Source: an uncultured beta proteobacterium (GTDB lineage: Bacteria; Pseudomonadota; Gammaproteobacteria; Burkholderiales; Rhodocyclaceae). From it: 6,969 nucleotides of DNA. Under the pieces are notes generated by a model. The model was not told the origin of the DNA and searched no databases. It saw only the letters and a program-made list of their open reading frames with translations. Location: contig CAIZKA010000474.1 of NCBI GenBank assembly GCA_903933395.1, positions 1-6,969 of the forward strand, written 5' to 3'. The position numbers were made by a program, and so were the translations under genes. Positions 1 through 6,248 of this stretch are shown piece after piece. Position 1 is the stretch's first letter; each line of letters opens with the position of its first letter.

Positions 1-550
1 GAGCGGCGAGGGGCGTCGCCGTTTCGAGCGCCAGTTGCCGCGCGAGGCGCTGCTGGTGCTGGAACTCGCCGGCCCGGCCTGGCAGGCGGCGCTGGAGCGG
101 GCGCGGGCGAACGCCGCGCGCCACGAGGCGGCACGGCTGGCGAATGCCGACAGCAAGGAATTCGCCGAAAAGGCCAAGCGCGCACAGGAACAGCTGAAGA
201 ACGAGGAGACGCTCAACAGCCGCCTGTTCGCCGTCGATGTCGGGGCGGACCGCGCCGCCTTGCGCGCGAAATACCCGGATCGCAGCCGTTACCTGATCCT
301 CAAGGCCACGCTGCGTCCGCGCCTGGAGACACAGGACCAAAAGACGCGCGTCACCGGCTATGTCAGCGAGCTTGCCGTGCAGCGGATCAATGTGCCGCAT
401 GCCCTGCGCCCGACACTGGAACCGGTGCTGGAACAGGCGCTGCGCAAGCTGCCGCGCACGCCGGCCGCTCCGGCCGCCCTCTTCGAGGCGACCGTGGCGG
501 TCGGCCAGCGCCTGGAACCCTGGATCGAAGCGATTTCCGTGGCACGCTGA
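1..550 (+). CDS. Uncharacterised protein, 3' part only (possibly DUF4824 family)
   Basis: The reading frame is open from base 2 of the window to the TGA at 548-550, so the true start lies upstream. A TTG at 35 is in frame, but it falls inside what looks like continuous protein and has no convincing ribosome binding site. About 182 residues are visible. They include a hydrophobic stretch LLVLELAGPAW, a charged Ala/Arg/Glu/Lys-rich helix that could be a coiled coil, and a C-terminal half with YPDRSRYLILKATLRPRL, NVPHALRPTLEPVLEQAL and a final GQRLEPWIEAI. From memory this pattern (LPRE-LLVLEL-GPA, then YPDR-RY, then RLEPWI) resembles the DUF4824 family of betaproteobacterial proteins of unknown function. 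I could not test that assignment. No catalytic motif or membrane segment is visible in this part. It is separated from the exporter operon by 61 nt and is probably a separate unit. That it is a real gene is likely; the family call is tentative. Confidence 0.75.
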   Translation, partial: SGEGRRRFERQLPREALLVLELAGPAWQAALERARANAARHEAARLANADSKEFAEKAKRAQEQLKNEETLNSRLFAVDVGADRAALRAKYPDRSRYLILKATLRPRLETQDQKTRVTGYVSELAVQRINVPHALRPTLEPVLEQALRKLPRTPAAPAALFEATVAVGQRLEPWIEAISVAR

Positions 551-561
551 ACGCGGAGTAC

Positions 562-577
562 CCCTTCCGGGGAAGGG
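562..577 (+). other. Small inverted repeat downstream of the partial gene
   Basis: CCCTTC at 562-567 pairs with GAAGGG at 572-577 around a CGGG loop, starting 11 nt after the stop codon at 550. No T-run follows (the next bases are CGCGGC), so it is not a classical intrinsic terminator. It could still be a weak or Rho-assisted 3' end for the upstream gene. Only the pairing is seen; the role is inferred. Confidence 0.3.
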
Positions 578-597
578 CGCGGCTGCGGCAAACACGG

Positions 598-603
598 CAT
601 AAT
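598..603 (+). promoter_or_regulatory. Candidate -10 box for the exporter operon (leaderless arrangement)
   Basis: CATAAT matches the TATAAT consensus at 5 of 6 positions and ends 8 nt before the ATG at 612. A transcript initiated 6-8 nt after such a box would begin at or next to the start codon, giving a leaderless mRNA. Consistent with this, no purine-rich Shine-Dalgarno sequence precedes the ATG. No good -35 hexamer is visible at 16-18 nt spacing, so the promoter call stays weak. Confidence 0.35.
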
Positions 604-611
604 CGTCCGCC

Positions 612-1778
612 ATGAATACCTCCTTTCTCCTGCGCCGCGTCCTGCCTGCGCTGATCGTCCTTGCCCTTGCCGGCGGCGCCTGGTTCTGGAACACGCGCAG
701 CAAGCCGGTAATCGTGGTGCTGAAGATCGTGGATCGCGGCAACGTCGAATCCACGGTGGTCAATACCCGCGCCGGCACGGTCGAAGCCTGCCTGCGCACG
801 CGGCTGTCGACCATCATGGGCGGGCGCATCGAATACCTCGGCGTCAAGGAAGGCGACAAGGTCAAGAAGGGCCAGCTCCTGATGAAGCTGTGGAACGACG
901 ACCAGAAGGCGCAGCAGACCCTGGCCGAGGCGCAGCGCGCGATGGCCGCGCAGCGCGTCAAGGAGGTATGCACCACGGCCGCCAGCGCCACGCGCGAGGC
1001 CGAACGGCAGACTTCGCTGAAAAACAAGGGATTCGTTTCCGAGGCGCGCGAGGACGCCGCGCGCAGCGAGGCCGATGTTCGCATCGCCGGCTGCGAGACG
1101 GCGCGCGCCGATGTCACCCAGGCCGCCGCCCGCGTTGCTGTGACGAAGGTGGAGCAGGGCCGCATGGTGCTCTACGCCCCCTTCGACGGCACGGTGGCGA
1201 AGATCGTCGGCGAGCTCGGCGAGTATTCGACGCCGTCGCCGCCGGGCGTGCAGACGCCGCCCGCGATCGACCTGATCGACGAATCCTGCCTCTACGTCAA
1301 GGCGCCGATGGATGAAATCGATGCGCCGAAGATCAAGGTCGGCCTGCCGGTGCGCGTCTCGCTCGATGCCCTGCCGAAGCAGCCGTTGACCGGCAAGGTG
1401 CGCCGCGTTGCGCCCTATGTTTCGGCGGTCGAGAAGCAGGCACGCACCGTCGATGTCGAAGTGGATTTCGAGCGTCCGGCCGGCGTCAACCTGCTGGTGG
1501 GTTACAGCGCCGACGTCGAGATCGTACTCAACAACCGGCCCAAGGTGCTGCGGGTGCCCACCGCGGCCCTGATCGAAGGCTCGAAGGTGATGGTGCTCAA
1601 CGCCGACAGCGGCACGCTCGAAGAGCGCAAAGTCAAAGTCGGCATGGCCAACTGGGAATTTACCGAGATCGTCGAGGGACTGGCCGAGGGCGAGCGCATC
1701 GTCATCTCGCTGGAGCGCGAGGGCGTGAAAGTCGGCGCTAGGGCAACGGCGGCCACGGCGGACGACAAAGCAAAATAG
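612..1778 (+). CDS. HlyD/MacA-like periplasmic adaptor of an ABC exporter
   Basis: A membrane-fusion (adaptor) protein of 388 residues, the usual MacA length. It would bridge the inner-membrane permeases to an outer-membrane channel. Residues 8-26 form one N-terminal membrane anchor. A split lipoyl domain follows: first half about 62-95 (GGRIEYLGVKEGDKVKKGQ), second half about 184-205 (LYAPFDGTVAKIVGELGEY). Between the halves lies a two-helix coiled-coil hairpin (about 97-182) turning near KNKGFVS at 137-143. The beta-barrel (about 225-305) and membrane-proximal domain (about 310-375) follow. The PSPPGVQTPPAIDLID stretch (208-223) looks like a subfamily signature. Four cysteines (60, 120, 161, 226) are unusual for a MacA-like protein. 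The ATG at 612 gives a sensible anchor but has no Shine-Dalgarno sequence; a -10-like box lies 8 nt upstream. The ATPase gene starts 1 nt after the stop, indicating one operon. The fold is certain; the substrate is unknown. Confidence 0.93.
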   Translation: MNTSFLLRRVLPALIVLALAGGAWFWNTRSKPVIVVLKIVDRGNVESTVVNTRAGTVEACLRTRLSTIMGGRIEYLGVKEGDKVKKGQLLMKLWNDDQKAQQTLAEAQRAMAAQRVKEVCTTAASATREAERQTSLKNKGFVSEAREDAARSEADVRIAGCETARADVTQAAARVAVTKVEQGRMVLYAPFDGTVAKIVGELGEYSTPSPPGVQTPPAIDLIDESCLYVKAPMDEIDAPKIKVGLPVRVSLDALPKQPLTGKVRRVAPYVSAVEKQARTVDVEVDFERPAGVNLLVGYSADVEIVLNNRPKVLRVPTAALIEGSKVMVLNADSGTLEERKVKVGMANWEFTEIVEGLAEGERIVISLEREGVKVGARATAATADDKAK

Positions 1779-1779
1779 C

Positions 1780-2484
<705 letters not shown>

Positions 2485-2494
2485 GGGCAGGCTT

Positions 2495-2594
2495 CCGTCA
2501 TTCCGGCGCACGCCGGAATCCAGAAGGGCGGTCCAGTCGCGGAAAAGGGGCCGTGTGCTCGGGCGCTGGATTCCGGCGTGCGCCGGAATGACGG
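2495..2594 (+). repeat. Paired REP-like element: perfect 29-bp inverted arms
   Basis: The left arm (2495-2523) and right arm (2566-2594) are exact reverse complements over 29 of 29 bases, flanking a 42-nt interior (2524-2565). Each arm contains its own hairpin, ATTCCGGCG and CGCCGGAAT around a 2-nt centre. The unit is therefore a palindrome made of two palindromes, about 100 bp long. Arms beginning CCGTCATTCCGG and ending GGAATCCAG are a common intergenic repeat type in proteobacteria, akin to REP/BIME sequences and to neisserial dRS3 (ATTCCC-N8-GGGAAT). No transposase or obvious target duplication is visible. It lies between the ATPase and first permease genes and ends 17 nt before the permease ATG. 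In the operon mRNA it should fold into a strong stem or a pair of stems, possibly affecting stability or the gene-to-gene expression ratio (inference). Confidence 0.93.
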
Positions 2595-2596
2595 GC

Positions 2597-2604
2597 GGGT
2601 GAGG
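2597..2604 (+). promoter_or_regulatory. Ribosome binding site of permease 1
   Basis: The purine-rich GGGTGAGG ends 7 nt before the ATG at 2612 and starts 2 nt after the right repeat arm ends. It supports that start codon and leaves the site just outside the predicted stem, so permease 1 can be initiated independently of the upstream cistron. Confidence 0.55.
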
Positions 2605-2611
2605 CGGCGCC

Positions 2612-3820
2612 ATGCGTAACGCCGACGTTCTGCGCTTCGCCCGAGATGCGGCGGCCGGCTATCCGCTGCGCACTTCGCTCTCGGTGCTGGCCATGGCCAT
2701 CGGCGTTGCCGCCGTGGTGGTACTCACGGCGCTGGGCGACGGTGCGCGGCGCTACGTGGTAGATCAGTTTTCGGCGCTGGGCAGCAACCTCGTCATCGTC
2801 CTGCCCGGGCGCTCCGCCACCGGCGGCTTCAGCCCGGCCAACGCGGTGACTACCACGCCGCGTGACCTGACCGTCGATGATGCGTTTGCCCTGAGCCGCC
2901 TGCCTTCGGTGCGGCGCGTGGCGCCGCTGACCGCCGGCACCTCGGAGATCAATGCCAACGGACGCCTGCGGGAGACCGTGGTCGCCGGCACGTCCTCGAC
3001 CTATCTGGACATACGCAGTTTCAAAATGGCGCAGGGAGCGTTCCTGCCCGTGGCCGACTGGAATCGCGGCGCGCCTGTCGCGGTAATCGGTTCCAAGATC
3101 AAGGAGGAGATTTTCGGCGCCGCTCCCGCCGTGGGCGAACTGATCCGGCTCGGTGACCGGCGCCTGCGCATCATCGGGGTGCTGAAGTCGGTCGGGCAGG
3201 GCCTGGGCATGAATACCGACGAAGTGGTGTTCGTCCCGGTCAACGTTGCCCAGAGCATGTTCAATTCCAACACCCTGTTTCGCGTCCTGATCGAGGCCAG
3301 GAGCCGCGACCAGATCGAGGGCGTCAAGGCGGAAGTCGCCGCCGTGCTCAAGGCCCGTCACGGTGGCGAGGAGGACATCACGGTGATCACCCAGGATGCC
3401 GTGCTCGCCACCTTCGACAAACTCCTGCGTGCGCTGACCGCGGCGGTGGCCGGCATCGCCGCGATCAGCCTCGCGGTGGCCGGCATCCTGGTGATGAACG
3501 TGATGCTGGTCGCGGTGACCCAGCGCACCAGCGAAATCGGCCTGCTAATGGCGCTGGGGGCGCGCGGCGCGACGATCCGCGATGCCTTCATGGCCGAGGC
3601 GGCGATGCTCTCCGTCGTCGGTGCGCTGACGGGCTATGGCCTCGGCCTCTTCGGCGCCTTCGTCCTGCGCCAGATGTATCCGGTGTTTCCCGCCTACCCG
3701 CCGAACTGGGCGGTGATTGCGGCGCTGGTTACCGCGCTGTCCACCGGACTGCTGTTCGGCATCATGCCGGCGCGGCGCGCGGCGCGGCTCGATCCCGTAC
3801 AAGCCTTGATGAAACACTGA
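2612..3820 (+). CDS. ABC exporter permease 1 (MacB/FtsX fold)
   Basis: A 402-residue inner-membrane permease of the MacB type lacking the fused ATPase. The layout is TM1 about 21-41 (LSVLAMAIGVAAVVVLTALG), a large periplasmic MacB_PCD domain about 45-265, then TM2 about 275-303, TM3 about 328-353 and TM4 about 366-387 forming the FtsX domain. Typical family landmarks are RTSEIGLLMALGARGATI (305-322), the cytoplasmic loop expected to contact the ATPase, and the C-terminal PARRAARLDPVQALM (386-400). The periplasmic domain carries GAFLPVADW and VAVIGSKIKEEIFG, matching the usual G-F and V-V-LG-K-LFG patterns. It is a clear paralogue of the next gene, so the two probably form a heterodimer served by the upstream ATPase, working by mechanotransmission rather than moving substrate through the membrane (known for MacB; inferred here). 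The start is supported by GGGTGAGG just upstream. Both flanking spacers hold REP-like elements. Confidence 0.93.
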   Translation: MRNADVLRFARDAAAGYPLRTSLSVLAMAIGVAAVVVLTALGDGARRYVVDQFSALGSNLVIVLPGRSATGGFSPANAVTTTPRDLTVDDAFALSRLPSVRRVAPLTAGTSEINANGRLRETVVAGTSSTYLDIRSFKMAQGAFLPVADWNRGAPVAVIGSKIKEEIFGAAPAVGELIRLGDRRLRIIGVLKSVGQGLGMNTDEVVFVPVNVAQSMFNSNTLFRVLIEARSRDQIEGVKAEVAAVLKARHGGEEDITVITQDAVLATFDKLLRALTAAVAGIAAISLAVAGILVMNVMLVAVTQRTSEIGLLMALGARGATIRDAFMAEAAMLSVVGALTGYGLGLFGAFVLRQMYPVFPAYPPNWAVIAALVTALSTGLLFGIMPARRAARLDPVQALMKH

Positions 3821-3859
3821 GGGCCTGTGAAAAATTCCTTGCGGCTCGATTTCTTCACT

Positions 3860-3877
3860 CGTCACCCCGGCGAAGGA
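3860..3877 (+). repeat. Truncated copy of a GTCACCCCGG repeat arm
   Basis: CGTCACCCCGGCGAAGGA repeats the first 11 bases (CGTCACCCCGG) of the complete arm beginning at 3879 and then breaks off without its complementary half. It looks like the remnant of an arm into or beside which a second copy was placed. Only the shared bases are seen; the history is inferred. Confidence 0.5.
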
Positions 3878-3878
3878 A

Positions 3879-3984
3879 CGTCACCCCGGACCCCGATCCG
3901 GGGCCAGGGTCCAGTTCGTCTATCTGATTGCCTTCACGGCTACCGGCGATACGCACCGGATTCCGGCATGCGCCGGAATGACGG
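3879..3984 (+). repeat. Second paired REP-like element, mixed arms
   Basis: The left arm (3879-3914) starts CGTCACCCCGGA and ends GGTCCAG. It contains a hairpin of CCCCGGA (3884-3890) and TCCGGGG (3897-3903). The right arm (3956-3984) matches the right arm of the 2495-2594 element at 27 of 29 bases, including the ATTCCGGC-AT-GCGCCGGAAT core hairpin. A 41-nt interior (3915-3955) separates them and shows no similarity to the interior of the first element. Arm order, orientation, total size (106 versus 100 bp) and position (just before a permease gene) are the same. The left arm belongs to the ACCCCGG variant of this repeat type rather than ATTCCGG. The element fills most of the 203-nt spacer between the permease genes, and its last base abuts an in-frame ATG at 3985. 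Confidence 0.8.
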
Positions 3985-4023
3985 ATGTGGCGGCTGGTGC
4001 CAATTGATTTGCAGTCTCTGACC

Positions 4024-5226
4024 ATGGTGCTCACCGACTCCCTGACGCTCGCCATCCGCGCCATCGTTGCGCAGCGCCTGCGCAGCTTCCTGACCCTGCT
4101 CGGCATCGCCGTCGGCATCGCTGCGGTGATCCTGCTGACGTCGATCGGCGAAGGCATCCATCGTTACGTTCTGGCCGAGTTCACCCAGTTCGGCACCAAT
4201 GTCGTCGGCGTCCATCCCGGCAAAACCAAGACCGGCGGCGGCGCGCTGTCGGGCCTGCCCAGCAGCGCCCGGCCCTTGTCGCTCGACGATGCCGATGCCT
4301 TGAAGCGCCTGCCCAACGTGGTGGCAGTGACGCCCAGCGTGTTTGGCAATGCGGAAGTCAGCGGCAACGGCCGGCTGCGTCGCGTTTCGGTCTACGGCGT
4401 CGGACCGGGCATGCTCCAGGTCTTCAAGGGCAAGGTCAGGAGCGGCCAGTTCCTCCCCGAGGAAGAGGCCGGCAGCGCGCGTGCCCAGGTGGTGCTGGGG
4501 CCGAAGTTGAAGAACGAGCTGTTCGGCCCGGAGAATGCGCTGGGCGCGCGGGTGCGCATCGGCGGCCTGCAATTTCGCGTGATCGGCATCATGGAATCCA
4601 AGGGCCAGTTTCTCGGCATCGACCTCGACGACACGGCTTTCGTCCCCGCGGCACGCGCACTGGAACTGTTCAATCGCGAGGGTCTCAACGAGATCAACGT
4701 CGCCGCCGCCGAAGGCGTTTCCGCTGCCAGCGTGGTGGCCGACGTCAAGGAGGTGATGAAGGCGCGCCACGGTCGCGAAGATGTCACCATCATCAGCCAG
4801 GAGGAAATGCTGTCCACGCTTTCCGGCATCCTCAACGTGCTGACCATGGCGGTCGGCGCCCTGGGCGGCATCTCGCTGCTGGTGGGCGGCGTCGGCATCG
4901 TCACCATCATGACCATCGCCGTCACCGAGCGCACCAACGAGATCGGCCTGATGGTCGCGCTCGGCGCCCGCCGCCAGACCATCCTCGGCCTCTTCCTCGG
5001 CGAAGCCGTGGCGCTGGCCGCGATCGGCGGCCTGGTCGGCCTGCTGCTGGGCGTCGGCCTGGCGCAATTGATCGGGCTCTTCTTCCCGGCTTTGCCGGTG
5101 CATACCCCGCTGTCATTCGTGCTGCTGGCCGAGGCGCTCGCCGCCGCCATCGGCCTCGCCGCCGGCGTCCTTCCGGCCAGGCGTGCGGCAATGCTGGATC
5201 CGGTCGAGGCCTTGCGCACAGAGTGA
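4024..5226 (+). CDS. ABC exporter permease 2 (MacB/FtsX fold)
   Basis: The second permease, 400 residues from the ATG at 4024. TM1 is about 21-41 (SFLTLLGIAVGIAAVILLTS), followed by the periplasmic MacB_PCD domain (about 45-262), then TM2 about 270-300, TM3 about 325-353 and TM4 about 362-384. Landmarks are ERTNEIGLMVALGARRQTI (302-320) and PARRAAMLDPVEAL (384-397), close to the consensus for the family. The periplasmic domain shows VVLGPKLKNELFG and RVIGIMESKGQFLG. An in-frame ATG at 3985 would add 13 residues. I prefer 4024 because it puts the RSFLTLLG motif at residue 20, exactly where the paralogue has RTSLSVLA, and because the extra residues would begin at the edge of the repeat. However, 4024 has no clear Shine-Dalgarno sequence, whereas 3985 has GGAA 6 nt upstream inside the repeat. 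It probably heterodimerises with permease 1. Last gene of the operon. Confidence 0.92.
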   Translation: MVLTDSLTLAIRAIVAQRLRSFLTLLGIAVGIAAVILLTSIGEGIHRYVLAEFTQFGTNVVGVHPGKTKTGGGALSGLPSSARPLSLDDADALKRLPNVVAVTPSVFGNAEVSGNGRLRRVSVYGVGPGMLQVFKGKVRSGQFLPEEEAGSARAQVVLGPKLKNELFGPENALGARVRIGGLQFRVIGIMESKGQFLGIDLDDTAFVPAARALELFNREGLNEINVAAAEGVSAASVVADVKEVMKARHGREDVTIISQEEMLSTLSGILNVLTMAVGALGGISLLVGGVGIVTIMTIAVTERTNEIGLMVALGARRQTILGLFLGEAVALAAIGGLVGLLLGVGLAQLIGLFFPALPVHTPLSFVLLAEALAAAIGLAAGVLPARRAAMLDPVEALRTE

Positions 5227-5244
5227 GCCGGGAGTCGGCGCCAG

Positions 5245-5271
5245 CGCTACGGCGGCCAAAGTCCGCCAGCG
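5245..5271 (+). terminator. Stem-loop after the exporter operon
   Basis: CGCT (5245-5248) and GGCGG (5251-5255) pair with CCGCC (5263-5267) and AGCG (5268-5271), leaving a 2-nt bulge and a 7-nt loop. It sits 18 nt after the stop of permease 2, a position suited to ending the operon. There is no T-run after it, so it would be a non-canonical or Rho-assisted end at best. Confidence 0.3.
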
Positions 5272-5314
5272 ATCACCGGCCCTCGGTTGCAGCGAAATAC
5301 GTTAGCCTTGGTTG

Positions 5315-6160
5315 GTGACCTTCCGATTCTGCCGCCTGCGCCATCTGCTCTTCGCCTGCGTTGTCCTGCTGGCGGCGGCGGCGCGCGCCCAGACCGCTGA
5401 ACTCGAAGCGCCGCGCGCGGTCGCCGCGCTGGAGCAGGGGCTGGCCGCCGAAATGGGTGTCGGCCTCAGGCGCAATGCGCGGCTGGCGATCAGCCTCTAC
5501 TGCGATGCCGCGGTCACGGGCAGCGCCGAGGGCTTCTTTCGCATCGGGCGGATTCTCGCCCGCGGGCCGGTCCATCTGCGCAATCCGGCGCTGGCCAATG
5601 CCTATCTCGCACAGGCCGTGCAGATGGGCCACCATGTCGCGATCGATTATTTCGATGAAACCGTTCCGTTTGCGCCGCTGGACGGAGATTGCAGCAAGCT
5701 GGAACTCGGTGCAGTCACCGAGCCCTTCGACCTTGACGGCTATCTTTCCGGCCTGTCGCCGGCAAAGCGACGGATTGCCGAACTCATCCGCCGCCACGCC
5801 GCCGGCTACGGCATCGACGTGCGGGTTGCCCTGGCAATCGCCTTGGCAGAATCCAACCTGAACGCCGAGGCCGTATCGCCGAAGAACGCGCAGGGCGTGA
5901 TGCAGTTGATCCCGGGTACGCAGGCACGTTTCGGCGTTACCCGACCCTTCGACGCCGAGTCCAACATCAAGGGCGGGTTGGCCTATCTCAAATGGCTCAA
6001 GGCCCGCTTTGACGGCGACTGGGAACTGATCGCCGCCGCCTATAACGCCGGCGAAGGTGCCGTCGAGAAGCACGGCGGCATCCCGCCCTATCGTGAGACC
6101 CAAGGCTATGTGAAGCGGGTGCTGTTTTTCGCCGGGTTTGGAGGGGCGAAAGGCATCTGA
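5315..6160 (+). CDS. Secreted lytic transglycosylase with Sel1-like repeats (SLT domain)
   Basis: A 281-residue periplasmic peptidoglycan lyase. Residues 1-25 form a signal peptide (basic start RFCRLRH, hydrophobic core, ARA-Q cleavage site). Residues about 36-110 look like Sel1/TPR-type helical repeats (LEQGLAAEMGVGLRRNARLA, then GSAEGFFRIGRILARG and NPALANAYLAQAVQMGHHVA), probably for protein contacts. Residues about 152-270 are a family-1 SLT catalytic domain with every hallmark: catalytic Glu179 in ALAESNLN, then SPKNAQGVMQLIPGT (188-202), AAYNAGEGAV (241-250) and YRETQGYVKRVL (259-270). It should cleave the MurNAc-GlcNAc bond to give 1,6-anhydro products. No lipobox is present, since the N-terminal cysteines at 6 and 15 do not fit one; the mature protein keeps Cys63 and Cys126, possibly a disulfide. 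The start is GTG at 5315, with TTG at 5312 an equal alternative; neither has a strong ribosome site. It is separated from its neighbours by 88 nt on each side. Confidence 0.9.
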   Translation: MTFRFCRLRHLLFACVVLLAAAARAQTAELEAPRAVAALEQGLAAEMGVGLRRNARLAISLYCDAAVTGSAEGFFRIGRILARGPVHLRNPALANAYLAQAVQMGHHVAIDYFDETVPFAPLDGDCSKLELGAVTEPFDLDGYLSGLSPAKRRIAELIRRHAAGYGIDVRVALAIALAESNLNAEAVSPKNAQGVMQLIPGTQARFGVTRPFDAESNIKGGLAYLKWLKARFDGDWELIAAAYNAGEGAVEKHGGIPPYRETQGYVKRVLFFAGFGGAKGI

Positions 6161-6170
6161 TTTTTCGGGT

Positions 6171-6182
6171 GCCCTGCAGGGC
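6171..6182. other. Perfect 12-bp palindrome
   Basis: GCCCTGCAGGGC is fully self-complementary and lies 10 nt after the transglycosylase stop. It could fold as a 4-bp stem with a TGCA loop or act as a dimeric protein-binding site just upstream of the candidate -10 box at 6186. It is too short for a strong terminator and lacks a following T-run. Confidence 0.3.
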
Positions 6183-6185
6183 GAA

Positions 6186-6191
6186 TAAAAT
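6186..6191 (+). promoter_or_regulatory. Candidate -10 box for the FHA/TVP38 genes
   Basis: TAAAAT matches TATAAT at 5 of 6 positions in the spacer after the transglycosylase gene. Transcription would start near 6198 and give a leader of about 50 nt containing a small hairpin (CGGCA 6200-6204 with TGCCG 6209-6213) and the AAAGGA ribosome site. The -35 region around 6162-6168 (TTTTCGG) fits poorly, so confidence is low. Confidence 0.3.
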
Positions 6192-6234
6192 CGGTCTGTC
6201 GGCACGCCTGCCGGTGGGCCGGATTGCAAGCAAC

Positions 6235-6240
6235 AAAGGA
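6235..6240 (+). promoter_or_regulatory. Ribosome binding site that points to a CTG start
   Basis: AAAGGA is the best Shine-Dalgarno match in this spacer. It ends 8 nt before the CTG at 6249, the usual spacing, and 5 nt before an in-frame ATT at 6246. A TGA at 6243 closes the frame upstream. No ATG, GTG or TTG in the correct frame lies near it, and the next such codon is GTG at 6288, 47 nt away and inside the membrane segment. Confidence 0.6.
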
Positions 6241-6248
6241 ATTGAATT

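Noticed and set aside
2495..2594. Insertion sequence or CRISPR repeat
   Set aside because: There is no transposase, and the inverted arms are only 42 nt apart with no third copy nearby. A CRISPR would need several direct repeats.
2495..2594. Intrinsic terminator between ATPase and permease 1
   Set aside because: The stem is strong, but no T-run follows on either strand, and the downstream permease belongs functionally to the same exporter. Partial attenuation remains possible.
2498..3361. A 287-codon minus-strand frame over permease 1
   Set aside because: Antisense to permease 1, and part of it encodes the repeat. No recognisable protein features.
3827..4021. A 64-codon + strand frame in the spacer between the permeases
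   Set aside because: Nearly all of it is translation of the REP-like element (the PDSGMRRNDG-type ending is a common artefact of this repeat). No ribosome site or homology is apparent.
3940..5103. A 387-codon open frame on the minus strand
   Set aside because: Antisense to permease 2. The translation is rich in Gln, Asp, His and Ala with no domain, and its start region runs into the repeat element.
5287..5308. Promoter before the transglycosylase (TTGCAG and TAGCCT)
   Set aside because: The two hexamers are only 10 nt apart, too close for a sigma-70 promoter, and neither is strong alone.
5273..6229. A 318-codon minus-strand frame over the transglycosylase
   Set aside because: The + strand frame has a signal peptide and a full SLT motif set; the minus frame has neither.
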